DNA of 64,000 bases from Rhizobium terrae (GTDB lineage Bacteria > Pseudomonadota > Alphaproteobacteria > Rhizobiales > Rhizobiaceae): the NCBI RefSeq assembly GCF_003425685.1, contig NZ_QJKM01000002.1, positions 186,001-250,000 of the forward strand, read 5' to 3'. Position 1 is the first letter of the stretch, and each line of letters opens with the position of its first letter. Positions 37,204 through 47,458 of this stretch are shown here, one piece after another. The notes beneath the pieces are model-generated. The model was not told where the DNA came from and made no database searches. It saw only the letters and a list, made by a program, of their open reading frames with translations. Position numbers and translations under genes: made by a program.

Positions 37204-38208
37204 TCAGCGGCCCGCCGCCAAAATCGCCTCGATGAAACGATGCGCCTTCAGCGCGTCGTCGCCGGTGACGCGGAGGGGCGTGCCGTCCTGGATCGCGTCG
37301 ATGAAATTGGCGATCAAAGCCCGGTGCATCTCGTGGCCGAAGGCCATGGGATTGGCCCCTGCCCCGCTGCCGGATTTTTCACCGCCTGCCGTCACCGTCG
37401 TGCCGTCCATGAAGGCTGCTTCCAGCCTGTCACCGGTGAAGACAGCCGTGCCCTTGGTGCCGATCAACTCTATCCGTTCCGGCAGGCCGGGATAGGCGCA
37501 GGTCGTTGCGTTCAGGGTGCCGATCGCACCGTTCTCGAAGGAGAAGACGGCGGTGACGAGATCTTCCGTTTCCATCATGTGGATCGGCGTGGTGCGGACG
37601 AAGGAGGAGACATCCTTCGGAGTGCCGGCATAACTCAGCAGCAGGTCGATCGTGTGGATGCCCTGGGTGAGCAGCACGCCGCCGCCGTCTCGTGCACGGG
37701 TGCCGCGGCCCTCGACATCGTAATAGCTCTGCGGCCGCCAGTTGCGGATTGCGGCCGAGGCCTCGACCAAATCGCCCAGCCGTCGGGATTTGACGATTTC
37801 ATCGAGCTTGAGAGCTGCCGTGCGGAACCGGTTCTGCAGCACCATGCCGAGCAGCACGCCGGCATCCCGCGCCGTCTTGACGATCGCTTCAGAGCGTTCG
37901 AAGGAGATGTCGAGCGGCTTTTCGAGCAGGATATGTTTCCCGGCAGCAGCGGCGCGCCGGACGAGTTCCAGATGGCTGCTCGGCGGGGTGAGGATCAATA
38001 TGGCTTCGATCGCCGTGTCGGCGAAGATCGCATCGAGATCGCCTGAGGTCGGAATAGTGGGATATTGGCCGGCGAGGGCTTCCCGGCGGACGGAGGTCTG
38101 GCTGTAGGCGGCCACGCATTCGATGCGGTCCGACAGGTCGAGCAGTGAGCGGACATGGTGCCCCGCAGCCATGCCGAGCCCGATCATCGCCACTTTTAAT
38201 TTTGCCAT
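37204..38208 (-). CDS. Gfo/Idh/MocA family sugar oxidoreductase
   Basis: A 334-residue NAD(P)-dependent dehydrogenase. The Rossmann motif is MIGLGMAAGHH at the N-terminus; the Glu-Lys-Pro motif of the family is in HILLEKPLDIS (about residues 92-102); and the substrate domain has LLTQGIHTIDLLLSYAG with the conserved His. These enzymes oxidise or reduce C-OH groups of sugars and inositols. It is the last gene of the minus-strand transporter operon, 26 bp after uxuA, so it probably acts on the imported sugar or a derivative. Confidence 0.9.
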   Translation of the reverse strand: MAKLKVAMIGLGMAAGHHVRSLLDLSDRIECVAAYSQTSVRREALAGQYPTIPTSGDLDAIFADTAIEAILILTPPSSHLELVRRAAAAGKHILLEKPLDISFERSEAIVKTARDAGVLLGMVLQNRFRTAALKLDEIVKSRRLGDLVEASAAIRNWRPQSYYDVEGRGTRARDGGGVLLTQGIHTIDLLLSYAGTPKDVSSFVRTTPIHMMETEDLVTAVFSFENGAIGTLNATTCAYPGLPERIELIGTKGTAVFTGDRLEAAFMDGTTVTAGGEKSGSGAGANPMAFGHEMHRALIANFIDAIQDGTPLRVTGDDALKAHRFIEAILAAGR

Positions 38209-38234
38209 GGTCTCCTCCCTATCCGCCGTTGGTT

Positions 38235-39410
38235 TCAGCCCAGCACTTCCAGCGTACGCATGATGCCGCGCAGTTCCGCCAGGCCCTTCAATCGGCCGAT
38301 GCAGGAATAGCCGGGGTTCACTTGTCTGCCAATATCGTCGACGATGGCGTGGCTATGGTCGGGGCGCATCGGGATCTGCCAGTCGGCCCGACCTTCCGCT
38401 TTGCGGCGCTTCTCTTCCGCCGTCAGCGCCATCACCACCCGCACCATGTCGGTATCGCCGTCCAGATGCTCGGCTTCATGGAACGAGCCGTTACCTTCCC
38501 TGGTGACGTTGCGCAGATGGGCGAAATGAATATCGGAGGCGAATTCCTTCGCCATGGCGACGAGGTCGTTTTCCGGGTTTGCGCCATAGGAGCCGGTGCA
38601 GAGCGTGATGCCGTTCGATGGCGACTTCACCGCCGCAAGCAGCGCGCGGGCATCGGATGCCTTGCAGACGACGCGCGGCAGGCCGAAGAGCGGAAACGGC
38701 GGATCGTCCGGGTGGATCGCCATCCTGACACCCGCCTCTTCGGCGACGGGGATAATTTCCTTCAGGAACGTGAATAGATTCTCGCGAAAACCGGTTTCCG
38801 AGAGTTCCTTGTAGATGTCCAGCATGCGGTTGAGGCTCTGGCGGTCGTAGACGAATTCGCGGGCCGGCACCCATTCGATCAGATTGCGTTCCAGCCGAGC
38901 GAGATCGCTTTCGCTTGCCGTCCTCAACCAGGCTTGAGCCTTCGCAACGCGCTCAGCCGGGTGGTCCTGTTCCGCGCCGGGGCGCTTCAGGACGAACATG
39001 TCATAGGCGCAGAATTCGATGATATCGAAACGCAGGGCGGTACCGCCATGCGGCATCCGGTATTCGAGATCGGTGCGCGTCCAGTCGGTGATCGCCATGA
39101 AATTGTAGCAGACGGTCTTGATACCGGCCTTGGCGACTGATCGAATCGAGGCCTTGTAGTTCTCGATCAGCTCGCGATAGCGGCCGGTGCGGGTCTTGAT
39201 GTCCTCGTGGACGATGATGCTTTCCACCACCGACCAGGTGAGTCCGGCCTCCTCGATGATCGCCTTGCGCTTCAAAATCTCGTCGTCGGGCCAGATGCGG
39301 CCGTCGTTGAGGTGATGCAGCGCGCTGACGATCCCGGTGGCACCCGCCTGCTTCACATGCGAAAGCTTCACCGTGTCGTCCGGTCCGAACCAGCGCCAGG
39401 TCTGTTCCAT
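38235..39410 (-). CDS. uxuA: D-mannonate dehydratase
   Basis: A 391-residue UxuA. N-terminal [33 protein letters not shown] is characteristic; metal-site residues are in [19 protein letters not shown] and in [14 protein letters not shown], and the C-terminal block is [13 protein letters not shown]. It dehydrates D-mannonate to 2-keto-3-deoxygluconate in glucuronate catabolism, using Fe2+ or Mn2+. Its place between the transporter ATPase and a Gfo/Idh oxidoreductase suggests that the imported compound yields a hexuronate. Confidence 0.94.
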   Translation of the reverse strand: MEQTWRWFGPDDTVKLSHVKQAGATGIVSALHHLNDGRIWPDDEILKRKAIIEEAGLTWSVVESIIVHEDIKTRTGRYRELIENYKASIRSVAKAGIKTVCYNFMAITDWTRTDLEYRMPHGGTALRFDIIEFCAYDMFVLKRPGAEQDHPAERVAKAQAWLRTASESDLARLERNLIEWVPAREFVYDRQSLNRMLDIYKELSETGFRENLFTFLKEIIPVAEEAGVRMAIHPDDPPFPLFGLPRVVCKASDARALLAAVKSPSNGITLCTGSYGANPENDLVAMAKEFASDIHFAHLRNVTREGNGSFHEAEHLDGDTDMVRVVMALTAEEKRRKAEGRADWQIPMRPDHSHAIVDDIGRQVNPGYSCIGRLKGLAELRGIMRTLEVLG

Positions 39411-39425
39411 TGTCCGATTGCCTTT

Positions 39426-40493
39426 TTAGAGACGTACGCCCGTGGTGGCGTCGAAGAGGTGGCTGTTGGACGGCGAGAGCGTCAGGTTGAGCACTTCGCC
39501 GGTCTTGATGAAGAGCCGTTCGCGCAATTGAGCGGACACTTTCTGCCCACCGATCGTACCCTGCACGAAGGTTTCCGAGCCGGTCGGCTCGATATTGGCA
39601 ACCACCATCGGGATGCCTTCGCCGCCGCCCGTTGCGATCGTCAGGTGTTCGGGGCGGATGCCGTAGCTGATGGCCGTGCCGGGAGCAACGGAGGTTTCGG
39701 AGCCGAATGGCAAGCGGATACCGCTTTCGGTCACGGCTGAGCGGCGGTCCGCCTCGATCCTGGTGGAGAGGAAATTCATCGAAGGCGAGCCGATGAAGCT
39801 CGCGACGAACGTGTTGACCGGCCTGTCGTAGAGATCGAGCGGCGCACCGACCTGTTCGACGATGCCGTCGCGCATCACCACGATCCGGTCGGCCATGGTC
39901 ATGGCCTCGATCTGGTCATGAGTGACATAGACGGTCGTCGTCCGGATGCGGGCGTGGATGTCCTTGAGTTCGGCGCGCATCTGCACGCGCAGCTTGGCAT
40001 CGAGGTTGGACAACGGTTCGTCGAAGAGAAAGACCTTCGGGTTACGGACAATGGCGCGGCCCATGGCGACACGCTGGCGCTGGCCGCCGGAGAGCTGTTT
40101 CGGGTAGCGCTGGAGATAATCAGTGAGGCCGAGGATGCGGGCGGCATCGGCGACCCGAGATGCGATCTCCTCCCTGGATTTTTTGGCGAGCCGGAGCGAA
40201 AAACCCATATTCTCGGCGATCGTCATGTGCGGGTAGAGCGCATAGTTCTGGAAGACCATGGCGATGTCACGGTTCTTGGGCTCGACATCGTTGATGACGC
40301 GGCCATCGATGCGGATCGTGCCGCCGGTGATTTCCTCCAGCCCGGCGATCATCCTGAGCAGTGTGGACTTGCCGCAGCCGGACGGGCCGACCAGCACGAC
40401 GAATGCGCCGTCCGGCACGTCGACCGAAACGCCCTTGATGGTTTCGACGTCGCCATAGGCCTTGCGGACGTTCTGGATTTCAACGGCAGCCAT
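39426..40493 (-). CDS. Carbohydrate ABC transporter ATP-binding protein (MalK/UgpC type)
   Basis: A 355-residue ATPase. Walker [10 protein letters not shown] (about residues 37-45), signature [14 protein letters not shown], Walker [13 protein letters not shown] and the switch His in [14 protein letters not shown] are all present. The C-terminal TOBE regulatory domain (about 235-350) includes [11 protein letters not shown]. This is the CUT1 subgroup that powers oligosaccharide uptake. Its first 14 bp overlap the end of the AGE-family gene. It serves the two permeases and binding protein encoded upstream. Confidence 0.95.
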   Translation of the reverse strand: MAAVEIQNVRKAYGDVETIKGVSVDVPDGAFVVLVGPSGCGKSTLLRMIAGLEEITGGTIRIDGRVINDVEPKNRDIAMVFQNYALYPHMTIAENMGFSLRLAKKSREEIASRVADAARILGLTDYLQRYPKQLSGGQRQRVAMGRAIVRNPKVFLFDEPLSNLDAKLRVQMRAELKDIHARIRTTTVYVTHDQIEAMTMADRIVVMRDGIVEQVGAPLDLYDRPVNTFVASFIGSPSMNFLSTRIEADRRSAVTESGIRLPFGSETSVAPGTAISYGIRPEHLTIATGGGEGIPMVVANIEPTGSETFVQGTIGGQKVSAQLRERLFIKTGEVLNLTLSPSNSHLFDATTGVRL

Positions 40494-41724
40494 GGATTGA
40501 TCCTGAGATTGATGGAGTTTCAGACATCAGCCGGTCTGCGGCGCGGATGGCTGCGAGCAGGCTGAGGCCGGTGTGGTAACCGGGGTCGAGATCGGGCGTG
40601 GCCGGCACGAAATCGACCGGCCTGTCTTTCGTCCTGGTCTGATAGACGATCGGCGGCGTGCCGCGCCAGTAGGATTCGAAGAAGGCCGCATGCGCCGATT
40701 TCCAGACGCGCAGGCTCTCGGCGCTGCCGGTGCGATGATGAGCGAGTGCAGCGGAACGGATCGTCTCCGGCAGCGACCACCACGGGCAGTAAGGACTTTG
40801 CGCCTCGCCGGTGGACATCGAAACCGTCAAAGCGATGCCGGGGCCGACGAACCCCTTGTCGAAGGAGGAAACGAGGATGTGTTCCAGCGTCTCGATCAGC
40901 GCCGGAGCGGCATTCTCGTCGAGATAGTCCAGCGCGAATCCGACGAACTCGATGCCGTGGCCGATGTTGCAGCTATCGTCGCCCGGCACATTGCGCAGCA
41001 GGCCGCTTGGACCATCGTAATGCCGGTCGATGACGTGGGCGATGAAGCGGTCGGCGAAGGGGAGATGCGCCGTGTGCCCGAAACGCTTCAGCATGCCGGC
41101 GGCGCCGAGCAGGATCATGCGGGGGCTGAAATCGTCGGCCTGCATGGCTAAGCTGTCGAGCGAGAGCGGGCGGCGTTCGTCCATCTGGAAGCGACCAGCC
41201 TCGATCGATGCGATGATGCGGTCGAAATAGGCGAGATGATCGGCGAGAGCCGGCAGACTGTAGCGGCTTGCGGCGGCGACCAGGCCCTTGGCGACGAAGG
41301 CATCCGAATAGGAATAGATCAGCGCCGGTCTCTCTTGGGTATGGACCACGCCCTCGGTATCCGTATAGACAGCGTTCATGCCGCGATCGTAGCAGAAATA
41401 GGCGTGGCCATCCGGCTTCTGCAGCGCGGCCAGCAGATCGTAGAGGCGGCAGGCGACGGCATCCAGCTTTTCGGCGAGCGGCGGCAGTTCTTTCTCAAAG
41501 AACTCCGCATGGCAGACGAGGGATTCGAGACCCCTGCCCTGGATCCAGCCATAGGTATAATCCGGGCCGCGGACGCCATCCTCGGCACCGTAGTCCTTCA
41601 GCGTCAAGCTGTTCTGCTTGGTGTTCAGGAACCCGCCGCCAAGCACCGGCCGCTGCAGCATCCAGTAAAGGGTGCCGGCATTGGCGGCGGCATAGATGGC
41701 GCGGGCTTCCGTGACAAACTTCAT
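40480..41724 (-). CDS. N-acylglucosamine 2-epimerase (AGE) family protein
   Basis: A 414-residue predicted (alpha/alpha)6-barrel protein. AGE-type landmarks are [15 protein letters not shown], the His-rich block [15 protein letters not shown] and [20 protein letters not shown]. Family members epimerise or isomerise sugars such as GlcNAc/ManNAc, mannose/fructose or cellobiose; the exact substrate is unknown. The ATG at 41724 has AAGGAGTGAGG upstream and begins 5 bp after the permease stop; the longer frame to 41829 would overlap the permease. It ends inside the ATPase gene. Confidence 0.82.
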   Translation of the reverse strand: MKFVTEARAIYAAANAGTLYWMLQRPVLGGGFLNTKQNSLTLKDYGAEDGVRGPDYTYGWIQGRGLESLVCHAEFFEKELPPLAEKLDAVACRLYDLLAALQKPDGHAYFCYDRGMNAVYTDTEGVVHTQERPALIYSYSDAFVAKGLVAAASRYSLPALADHLAYFDRIIASIEAGRFQMDERRPLSLDSLAMQADDFSPRMILLGAAGMLKRFGHTAHLPFADRFIAHVIDRHYDGPSGLLRNVPGDDSCNIGHGIEFVGFALDYLDENAAPALIETLEHILVSSFDKGFVGPGIALTVSMSTGEAQSPYCPWWSLPETIRSAALAHHRTGSAESLRVWKSAHAAFFESYWRGTPPIVYQTRTKDRPVDFVPATPDLDPGYHTGLSLLAAIRAADRLMSETPSISGSIHGCR

Positions 41725-41728
41725 CGCC

Positions 41729-42637
41729 TCACTCCTTGAGGCCGGTGCTGGCGACGCCCTGCACGAAGTTGCGGCGCAGCAGCACGAAGAGCAAGATAGA
41801 GGGGATGAGCACGGTGGCGGAGGCGGCACTCAAGCGGCCGAGATCGACCGTGAAGCCGGTCTGGAAGAGCGCCAGCCCCACCTCAATCGTATAGCTGGAC
41901 CGGGTCGTCGCGACGATCATCGGCCAGGCGAAGGCGGTCCAGGCCTGGAAGAAGGCCAGCACGGCGAGCGCGCCCAGCGCGCCGCGCAACAGCGGTAGGA
42001 CGATGTGCAGGAAGATCCAGAACTCGCCGGCGCCGTCGATGCGGGCCGCTTCCAGCAATTCGTCCGGGATCGAGTGGATGACGTTCTGGCGGATCAGGAA
42101 AATGCCGAAGCTCATCACCAGATAGCCGAGCAGCAGGCCCCAGACAGAATTCAGGATGCCGAGGCTTTTGGCCTGGAAATAGAGCGGGATCATATAGACT
42201 TCGAACGGCACGATGGCGGTTGCGAGGAACAGAGCAAAGATGACGTTCATCGTCCGGAAGCGGAATTTACCGAAAATGTAGCCGGCAATCGCCGACGTGG
42301 CGACGATCGCGACCGTCGAGAGAACCGCAAAGGCAAGGCTGTTGCCGATCCAGCGCAAGAGCGGCGTCTCGCCGAGCACTGCGGAGAAATTGGCGATCGT
42401 CGGGTCGCGCGGGATGATGGTCGGCGGCCAGGCGAGCATTTCCGCCGGCGTCTTGAAGGCATTCGCCACCAGGAAGACCAGCGGCAGGAGCATCAGGATC
42501 GAAACGATCACCAGGAAGATGTCGATCGCAAGGTTCGTCAGCCGCTTCCTGCGGCGCAGGCGCACGCCTTCGGCCAGTTCTTCGGCGCTCGGTTCGATAT
42601 GGGCGGTCTTTTTGTTCATGGCCGCTTCGATGGTCAT
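41729..42637 (-). CDS. Carbohydrate ABC transporter permease (MalG-like, CUT1)
   Basis: A 302-residue inner-membrane protein with six helices. The EAA loop that docks the ATPase is ELLEAARIDGAGEFWIFLHIVLPLL. A cytoplasmic N-terminal tail of about 35 residues precedes the first helix. It overlaps the other permease gene by 4 bp (ATGA) and pairs with it to form the membrane channel. Confidence 0.94.
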   Translation of the reverse strand: MTIEAAMNKKTAHIEPSAEELAEGVRLRRRKRLTNLAIDIFLVIVSILMLLPLVFLVANAFKTPAEMLAWPPTIIPRDPTIANFSAVLGETPLLRWIGNSLAFAVLSTVAIVATSAIAGYIFGKFRFRTMNVIFALFLATAIVPFEVYMIPLYFQAKSLGILNSVWGLLLGYLVMSFGIFLIRQNVIHSIPDELLEAARIDGAGEFWIFLHIVLPLLRGALGALAVLAFFQAWTAFAWPMIVATTRSSYTIEVGLALFQTGFTVDLGRLSAASATVLIPSILLFVLLRRNFVQGVASTGLKE

Positions 42638-43551
42638 GCCTTACCCCTTTCCCGCAGCATCGAGAACTGGATGAGCGTCAGCACCAGCACAATGACCAGC
42701 AGCACCACGGCTTCCGACGCGGCGTAACCGACGCGGTAATTGCGGAAGCTGTTTTCCAGCATGTCCAGGACCAGCACCCGCACCTGCCGTCCGGGCGCGC
42801 CTTGCGCATCGGAGGCCAGTACGAAGGCCTGGGCATAGACGTTGAAGCCGGAGACCAGCGTCACGACCGAGACATAGAGGGTGATCGGCTTCAGCATCGG
42901 GATGGAGAGATGCCAAAAGCTTTGCGGCCCGGAGGCGCCGTCGAGCTTGGCCGCTTCATAGAGCGAGACCGGCAGGTTCTTGAAACCGACGATATAGATC
43001 AGCACCGCATAACCCAGCGCCTGCCAGGAGCAGAGGATAATGATGCAAATAACCGACAGGACCGGGTCGAAAAGCCAATTCTGCATGGGGAGGCCGAAAA
43101 AATCCAGGAGCGCATTGAGCGGCCCGAGCCGGGCGTCGAAAATCCATTTCCAGGCCATGGCGGCCGGCACCAGCGAAACGACATGCGGAATGAAGACGGC
43201 GGTCTCGTAGAAGCCGGCCATCTTCGAACGGGTGCGGTGGAAGATCAGCGCGGCGATGACGAGAGCCATCGGGATCGTCAGGATCAGCACGCCGAAAGCG
43301 ATGATCGTGGTATTGACCAGCGCCGAGATGAACAGGTGGTCGCCCATCAGCTCGCGGAAATTCGCAAGTCCCACGAAAGGCTTGTTCTTTGACAAAATAT
43401 TCCACTGGTAAAGACTGAGCCTCAGCGTGTCGGCGATCGGATAAAGCCGCACATAGGCGAAGATCGCCAGCGTCGGCAGGATCGCAAGGATCGCAAAAAT
43501 GAACCTTTTGCGCTTCAGCATTCGGATGGCCTGTAGATCATGTGAGTTCAA
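42634..43551 (-). CDS. Carbohydrate ABC transporter permease (MalF-like, CUT1)
   Basis: A 305-residue six-helix permease. The EAA loop is LYEAAKLDGASGPQSFWHLSIPMLKP. The N-terminal helix IFAILAILPTLAIFAYVRLYPI is typical of the sugar permease group. It follows the binding-protein gene after 102 bp that includes two cccggg boxes capable of pairing (43603-43608 and 43619-43624), which may lower read-through and thus permease level relative to the binding protein. Confidence 0.94.
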   Translation of the reverse strand: MNSHDLQAIRMLKRKRFIFAILAILPTLAIFAYVRLYPIADTLRLSLYQWNILSKNKPFVGLANFRELMGDHLFISALVNTTIIAFGVLILTIPMALVIAALIFHRTRSKMAGFYETAVFIPHVVSLVPAAMAWKWIFDARLGPLNALLDFFGLPMQNWLFDPVLSVICIIILCSWQALGYAVLIYIVGFKNLPVSLYEAAKLDGASGPQSFWHLSIPMLKPITLYVSVVTLVSGFNVYAQAFVLASDAQGAPGRQVRVLVLDMLENSFRNYRVGYAASEAVVLLVIVLVLTLIQFSMLRERGKA

Positions 43552-43653
43552 GGCAGGCGGGTTCGTCCGCGATGCGCATCGGACCCTATTCCTCGGAAAG
43601 TACCCGGGACCAAGATGCCCCGGGCGATCGATATTGGCGAGAGCGGCCGGTGA

Positions 43654-44964
43654 TTATTTGGCCAGCAGGTTTTCGCGCGCGAGGATGGTGTTCACTTCAT
43701 CGCTGGTCTTCTTGAGGAAGGCGTCGATCTTGGCATCGTCGCTCGCCATCGAGGCGTCGGCAAACGCGACGACCAGTTGGGCCGCGACGCGGGTCAGGAT
43801 TTCCTCGATCGGGCCGATCGACGGCAGCGTGAAGAACTCGTAGCCCTTCGGGTAATCGACGAAGGCGGCGAAAGCCGGCTGCTTGGAGGTGACGCTCGAA
43901 TAGTCGATGCCCGAACGGTTCGGCAGCCAGCCGACATTCTGCAGCAGCCAGACGAGATTTTCCGGCGCGTTGGCGGCCTTGGCGAATTCCCAGCCGATCT
44001 TCGCATCGTCCTCGTCGCCGACGACATAGAGATTGGTCGGCAGCGCGATCGAGCCCTTCGGCAGGGGAGCAGTCGCGTATTTCAGGTCCGGCGCCTTTTT
44101 GGCGATATCGCCGATGACCCAGGATTCGCGAATGAACATGGCCGTCTGGCCGCGCTCGAAGGCGTCGGCATCGGCCGGCATTTCCGGCGTCACGGTCTTG
44201 GTGGTGAAGATGTTGGCGAGGTACTGTTTCAGCGCCTTGCGGCCGGCCTCGTTGGCGAAGTTGGTTTTCCACTTGCCATCGCCGGCCGGAATCAGGATCG
44301 CGCCGCCGAACTGATGCATGTTGATCCAGAATTTTTCGGCAATGCCTTGTCCGCCGCCGGAAAGACGCATGCTCCAGCCGGAGACGGTCGCCTTGCCCGA
44401 AGCATCCCGTTTGGTCAGCTTTTCGGCATAGGTGGAATATTCTTCCATGGTCTTCGGCGGGCCGGCAAGGCCGGCAGCCTTGAACATGTCGGTATTGTAA
44501 TAGAGGGCACCCTGCCCGCGGAACAGCGGTACGCCATGGACCGTACCGTCGTAACTTGCGGTATCACTGAAGAACTTGTCGAAATTCTTGGCGTCCTTGA
44601 CGAAAGCCGACACATCGTCCGGGGCTTCCGGCAGAAGATCGTTTTCGAGGTAGCGGGTCGCGGTCGAGCCGGAAAGTTCGATGACGGTGACACCGTCCTG
44701 GCCGCCGCCGGTCAGCCCGAGCGCAACACGCTTTTCATGTTCGCGGAGCGCAATCGCCTCGACCTTCACTTCGAGCTTCGGATGGGCGGCCTTCATGCCC
44801 TGGGCGACATGTTCGTAGAACGGCGCCATCTCCGGATAGCCGCTCCAGACGGTCAGCGTCTCGGCAGACGCCGAAGCCATGCCGCAGATAAGCGAGCCCG
44901 CGAAAGCTGCACTCATCAGCAGCGCGCGGGTGGAAAGCCTGACTGTCACTGATGCGTTTTTCAT
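43654..44964 (-). CDS. ABC transporter extracellular sugar-binding protein
   Basis: A 436-residue family 1 solute-binding protein. The signal peptide ends near ASASAETL (about residue 35). The mature part opens with TLTVWSGYPEMAPFYEHVA and contains VTVIELSGSTATRYLENDLLPE and FRGQGALYYNTDMFKAAGL, the CUT1 pattern. It captures the oligosaccharide in the periplasm. The ATG at 44964 has AGGGA 5 bp upstream. It heads the seven-gene transporter/catabolic operon and lies 37 bp downstream of a LacI-type operator. Confidence 0.93.
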   Translation of the reverse strand: MKNASVTVRLSTRALLMSAAFAGSLICGMASASAETLTVWSGYPEMAPFYEHVAQGMKAAHPKLEVKVEAIALREHEKRVALGLTGGGQDGVTVIELSGSTATRYLENDLLPEAPDDVSAFVKDAKNFDKFFSDTASYDGTVHGVPLFRGQGALYYNTDMFKAAGLAGPPKTMEEYSTYAEKLTKRDASGKATVSGWSMRLSGGGQGIAEKFWINMHQFGGAILIPAGDGKWKTNFANEAGRKALKQYLANIFTTKTVTPEMPADADAFERGQTAMFIRESWVIGDIAKKAPDLKYATAPLPKGSIALPTNLYVVGDEDDAKIGWEFAKAANAPENLVWLLQNVGWLPNRSGIDYSSVTSKQPAFAAFVDYPKGYEFFTLPSIGPIEEILTRVAAQLVVAFADASMASDDAKIDAFLKKTSDEVNTILARENLLAK

Positions 44965-45000
44965 ATCCCTGTTCCCTTGTTGTTGTTGACAAAAAGCTCT

Positions 45001-45018
45001 CATGCAACCGGTTGCGTG
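45001..45018. promoter_or_regulatory. LacI-type operator in front of the transporter operon
   Basis: catgcaaccggttgcgtg, an 18-bp palindrome with one mismatched pair. Read on the - strand it directly abuts a TTGACA -35 box (45017-45022 on the + strand as tgtcaa), so a bound repressor would cover the promoter spacer. It is 37 bp upstream of the binding-protein ATG, and the 23-bp block including tgtcaag is identical but for one base to the site at 49147. Confidence 0.8.
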
Positions 45019-45069
45019 TCAAGCATCGGATGGTTTTCGGCGATGGTGCGGATCACGTCGTCTTTCTCC

Positions 45070-46320
45070 TCAATCGCCGGTCGCAAGCTCTAAGGCGCAC
45101 GCAGCAAGCGCTTCCGCCGAACCCGGCGCGAATGTCATCGATAGCCCGTAATAGCGATGCGCCTCGTCCACCTCGTAACCGCCGAACTGGAACTCGCTGG
45201 CCGGCGGGATATAGCCGGGATTGTCGTCGGCAAAACCGATGACGAAGGCCGGCTTTGCCGGGCCGAGCGCGGCGCGGATCGAAAGCGCCGTCGCGGCGAA
45301 GATTTCTCCGGGCAATGCTACGAGGGGCACACCGCCCCATTTGATCACCGTGACACGGGCGGCGAGTGGTTCGGGCGTGATCGGCGCAATGGCCTTCGCC
45401 CAGTCGATCCAGTAGCCGAGCAGACTTTTGCGGGCAGGTTCGGCGGCCAACGCCTCTTCCCGCCAGCGTTTCTTGAGAGTTTCCGGGGCTTCCGCCTCGC
45501 GGCGTCCGAAGCCGAGCATGACGGTGCCGTCGCGTGCGGTCACCCGGTCGGAAATCGGAGCCTCGCCGGCGGCAAGCGCGGCTTCAGCAACTTTGCGGCC
45601 GATGCGCTCCGCCGTCTCATAGGTGCGATCTGGATTGGCGGACAGCGTGATCGAAGCATGGGCTGAATGACCGGTATTCGCGTCACCGGCGCAGCCGGTT
45701 ATGAACAGCGCGACGCTACCGGGATAGGCTTCTTCCAAAGCCTGACGGACGAAATGCGGATAATCGGCCGTCCAGAGCAGGTTATCGGCCGCCAGCACGA
45801 CAGGATGGCAGGCATAGGCGGTGACGACGGCGATCATCTTGCCGTCGTCACCGCGAATACGCAGCAGCGGCAGGCAAGCGTCCACCTGTCCGCCGGAATG
45901 GCGCCTGTTTCGCGCTATCCCCGGATCGCTGCCTTGCCCCACCGTGATATTTGCCGGCCGGCGCGTCGCGGCCGCCTTGTCGATCGCCGTTACGCAGGCA
46001 TCTTCCAGCCGTTCCAGATAGGCCGGGTCGGCAGCGAGGCTCAACCTGCCCGCCATCGAAACGGGACCGCCGTGATTGTGAAGGGCGGTTACCACGACGT
46101 TCTCCGCCGGCAGCACGCAGCGCCTGCGGATGCTGGCGCTCATTGCGGCATCGATGCCGATCACATCCGCCACGACAACGGCCGTGTCACCAATCACCAC
46201 GGCCCGCGCCGTCAATGGGTCATGCGTGCCTTTGGCCGGAAGGCTGCGGGCTGCGAAACCCGACATGGAAAGACCCGGCGTGGGCGTGATATCGACGATG
46301 GCTGCCCCGGCTTCGATCAT
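45070..46320 (-). CDS. Neutral/alkaline ceramidase-like amidohydrolase, cytoplasmic
   Basis: A 416-residue protein resembling the N-terminal catalytic domain of neutral ceramidases: GAAIVDITPTPGLSMSGFA at the start, zinc-site blocks VVTALHNHGGPVSMAG (HxH, around residues 88-103) and VTAYACHPVVLAADN, then ITGCAGDANTG. Unlike true bacterial ceramidases it has no signal peptide and lacks the C-terminal beta domain. The ATG at 46320 overlaps the nagA stop (ATGA). In this amino-sugar operon it more likely cleaves an N-acyl bond, or another ester/amide, of a sugar than ceramide; that is inference. Confidence 0.78.
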   Translation of the reverse strand: MIEAGAAIVDITPTPGLSMSGFAARSLPAKGTHDPLTARAVVIGDTAVVVADVIGIDAAMSASIRRRCVLPAENVVVTALHNHGGPVSMAGRLSLAADPAYLERLEDACVTAIDKAAATRRPANITVGQGSDPGIARNRRHSGGQVDACLPLLRIRGDDGKMIAVVTAYACHPVVLAADNLLWTADYPHFVRQALEEAYPGSVALFITGCAGDANTGHSAHASITLSANPDRTYETAERIGRKVAEAALAAGEAPISDRVTARDGTVMLGFGRREAEAPETLKKRWREEALAAEPARKSLLGYWIDWAKAIAPITPEPLAARVTVIKWGGVPLVALPGEIFAATALSIRAALGPAKPAFVIGFADDNPGYIPPASEFQFGGYEVDEAHRYYGLSMTFAPGSAEALAACALELATGD

Positions 46321-47456
46321 CGGCAGTACGCCTTTTCTCCATGCACCCAGGCTTCGCCGACCCGGATTGCCCGATCGCCCTGCGACCATTCGAAACGGAT
46401 GAGATCAGCGCGCGCGCCCACTTCCAGCCGCCCGCGCCCGCCGACGAAGCGGCCGGGATTTCGTGTCGCGAGCAAAAGGGCATCGGCAAGCGGAATGCCG
46501 GCCATCTCGGCAGCGATCGCCACATTGGCGGAAAGCGGCAGGCTGGCGCCTGCGAGATAAAGCGTGCCGGCAACGCTGATCCGGCCTTCCGCCGAGACCT
46601 CGACCCGGCCACCGACCGGCTGGTCGTAAATACCGGGCGGCATGCCGGCGAGTGCGACGGTATCCGAGACGAGAATCGCCCGCTCCAAACCTTTGGCGCG
46701 CAGCATGGCCTTGAACGTATCGGCGGGCAGGTGCCAACCGTCGACAATGAAGCTCGCCGTGAGCCGATCATCGGCTAGCTGCGCCCAGATGACATTCGGA
46801 TGGCGCGGCAGCAAGGTGGCGGCACCGTTGCCGAGATGGGTGGAGAGTCTCGCACCCGCCTCGGCCGCCGCATGGATCTCATCCGAAGTCGCCGCCGTAT
46901 GGCCGAGCGCTACGAGAATACCCTGTGCGCTGAGCGCTCGGATATAATCCAGGCTGCCCTCATGCTCGGGCGCCAGCGTCACCATCGTGACGAGGCTGCC
47001 GGATGCCTGCTGCCATCGCTCGAACTCGGCCATTGATGGTGGGCGGACAAATGCCAGCGGATGGGCGCCGCGCGAACCATCCCTGTCGGAGATCGACGGG
47101 CCTTCCACATGCACCCCCGGCACCATTTCGGCGATCAGCCGGTGGCCGGCACGGCTCCTGGCGATCGCTTCCAGCGCCTGGAGGATCGAAGCTTCAGAGG
47201 CGGTGATGATGGTCGGCAGCCAAGTGGTCACGCCGACGCTCAAAAGCTCCTCGCAAAGCGAGAGCATGATGGCCGGCGTCACCTCGCCGGCATTCAGGTC
47301 AAACCCCTGATAGCCGTTGACCTGCAGGTCGATCAGTCCGGCCGAAAGATAATGCGGTCCGGTATTTTCCGCCGGCCGGATGGCGGCAATCGTTCCGTCG
47401 GCGATCTCGATCGCGATACCTTTGCCGGTGCGGGGATCGATGCCGTCGACGACCAT
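46317..47456 (-). CDS. nagA: N-acetylglucosamine-6-phosphate deacetylase
   Basis: A 379-residue amidohydrolase-fold enzyme. Landmarks: LQVNGYQGFDLNAGEVT, GVHVEGPSISDRDGSRGAHPL (metal Glu), VALGHTAATSDEIHAAAEAGARLSTHLGNGA (zinc His pair) and ILVSDTVALAGMPPG (catalytic Asp). The usual HLYNAM block reads HLGNGA, a small departure from the family. It removes acetate from GlcNAc-6-P. It sits 2 bp after the SIS gene and overlaps the ceramidase-like start. Confidence 0.9.
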   Translation of the reverse strand: MVVDGIDPRTGKGIAIEIADGTIAAIRPAENTGPHYLSAGLIDLQVNGYQGFDLNAGEVTPAIMLSLCEELLSVGVTTWLPTIITASEASILQALEAIARSRAGHRLIAEMVPGVHVEGPSISDRDGSRGAHPLAFVRPPSMAEFERWQQASGSLVTMVTLAPEHEGSLDYIRALSAQGILVALGHTAATSDEIHAAAEAGARLSTHLGNGAATLLPRHPNVIWAQLADDRLTASFIVDGWHLPADTFKAMLRAKGLERAILVSDTVALAGMPPGIYDQPVGGRVEVSAEGRISVAGTLYLAGASLPLSANVAIAAEMAGIPLADALLLATRNPGRFVGGRGRLEVGARADLIRFEWSQGDRAIRVGEAWVHGEKAYCR

Positions 47457-47458
47457 GG

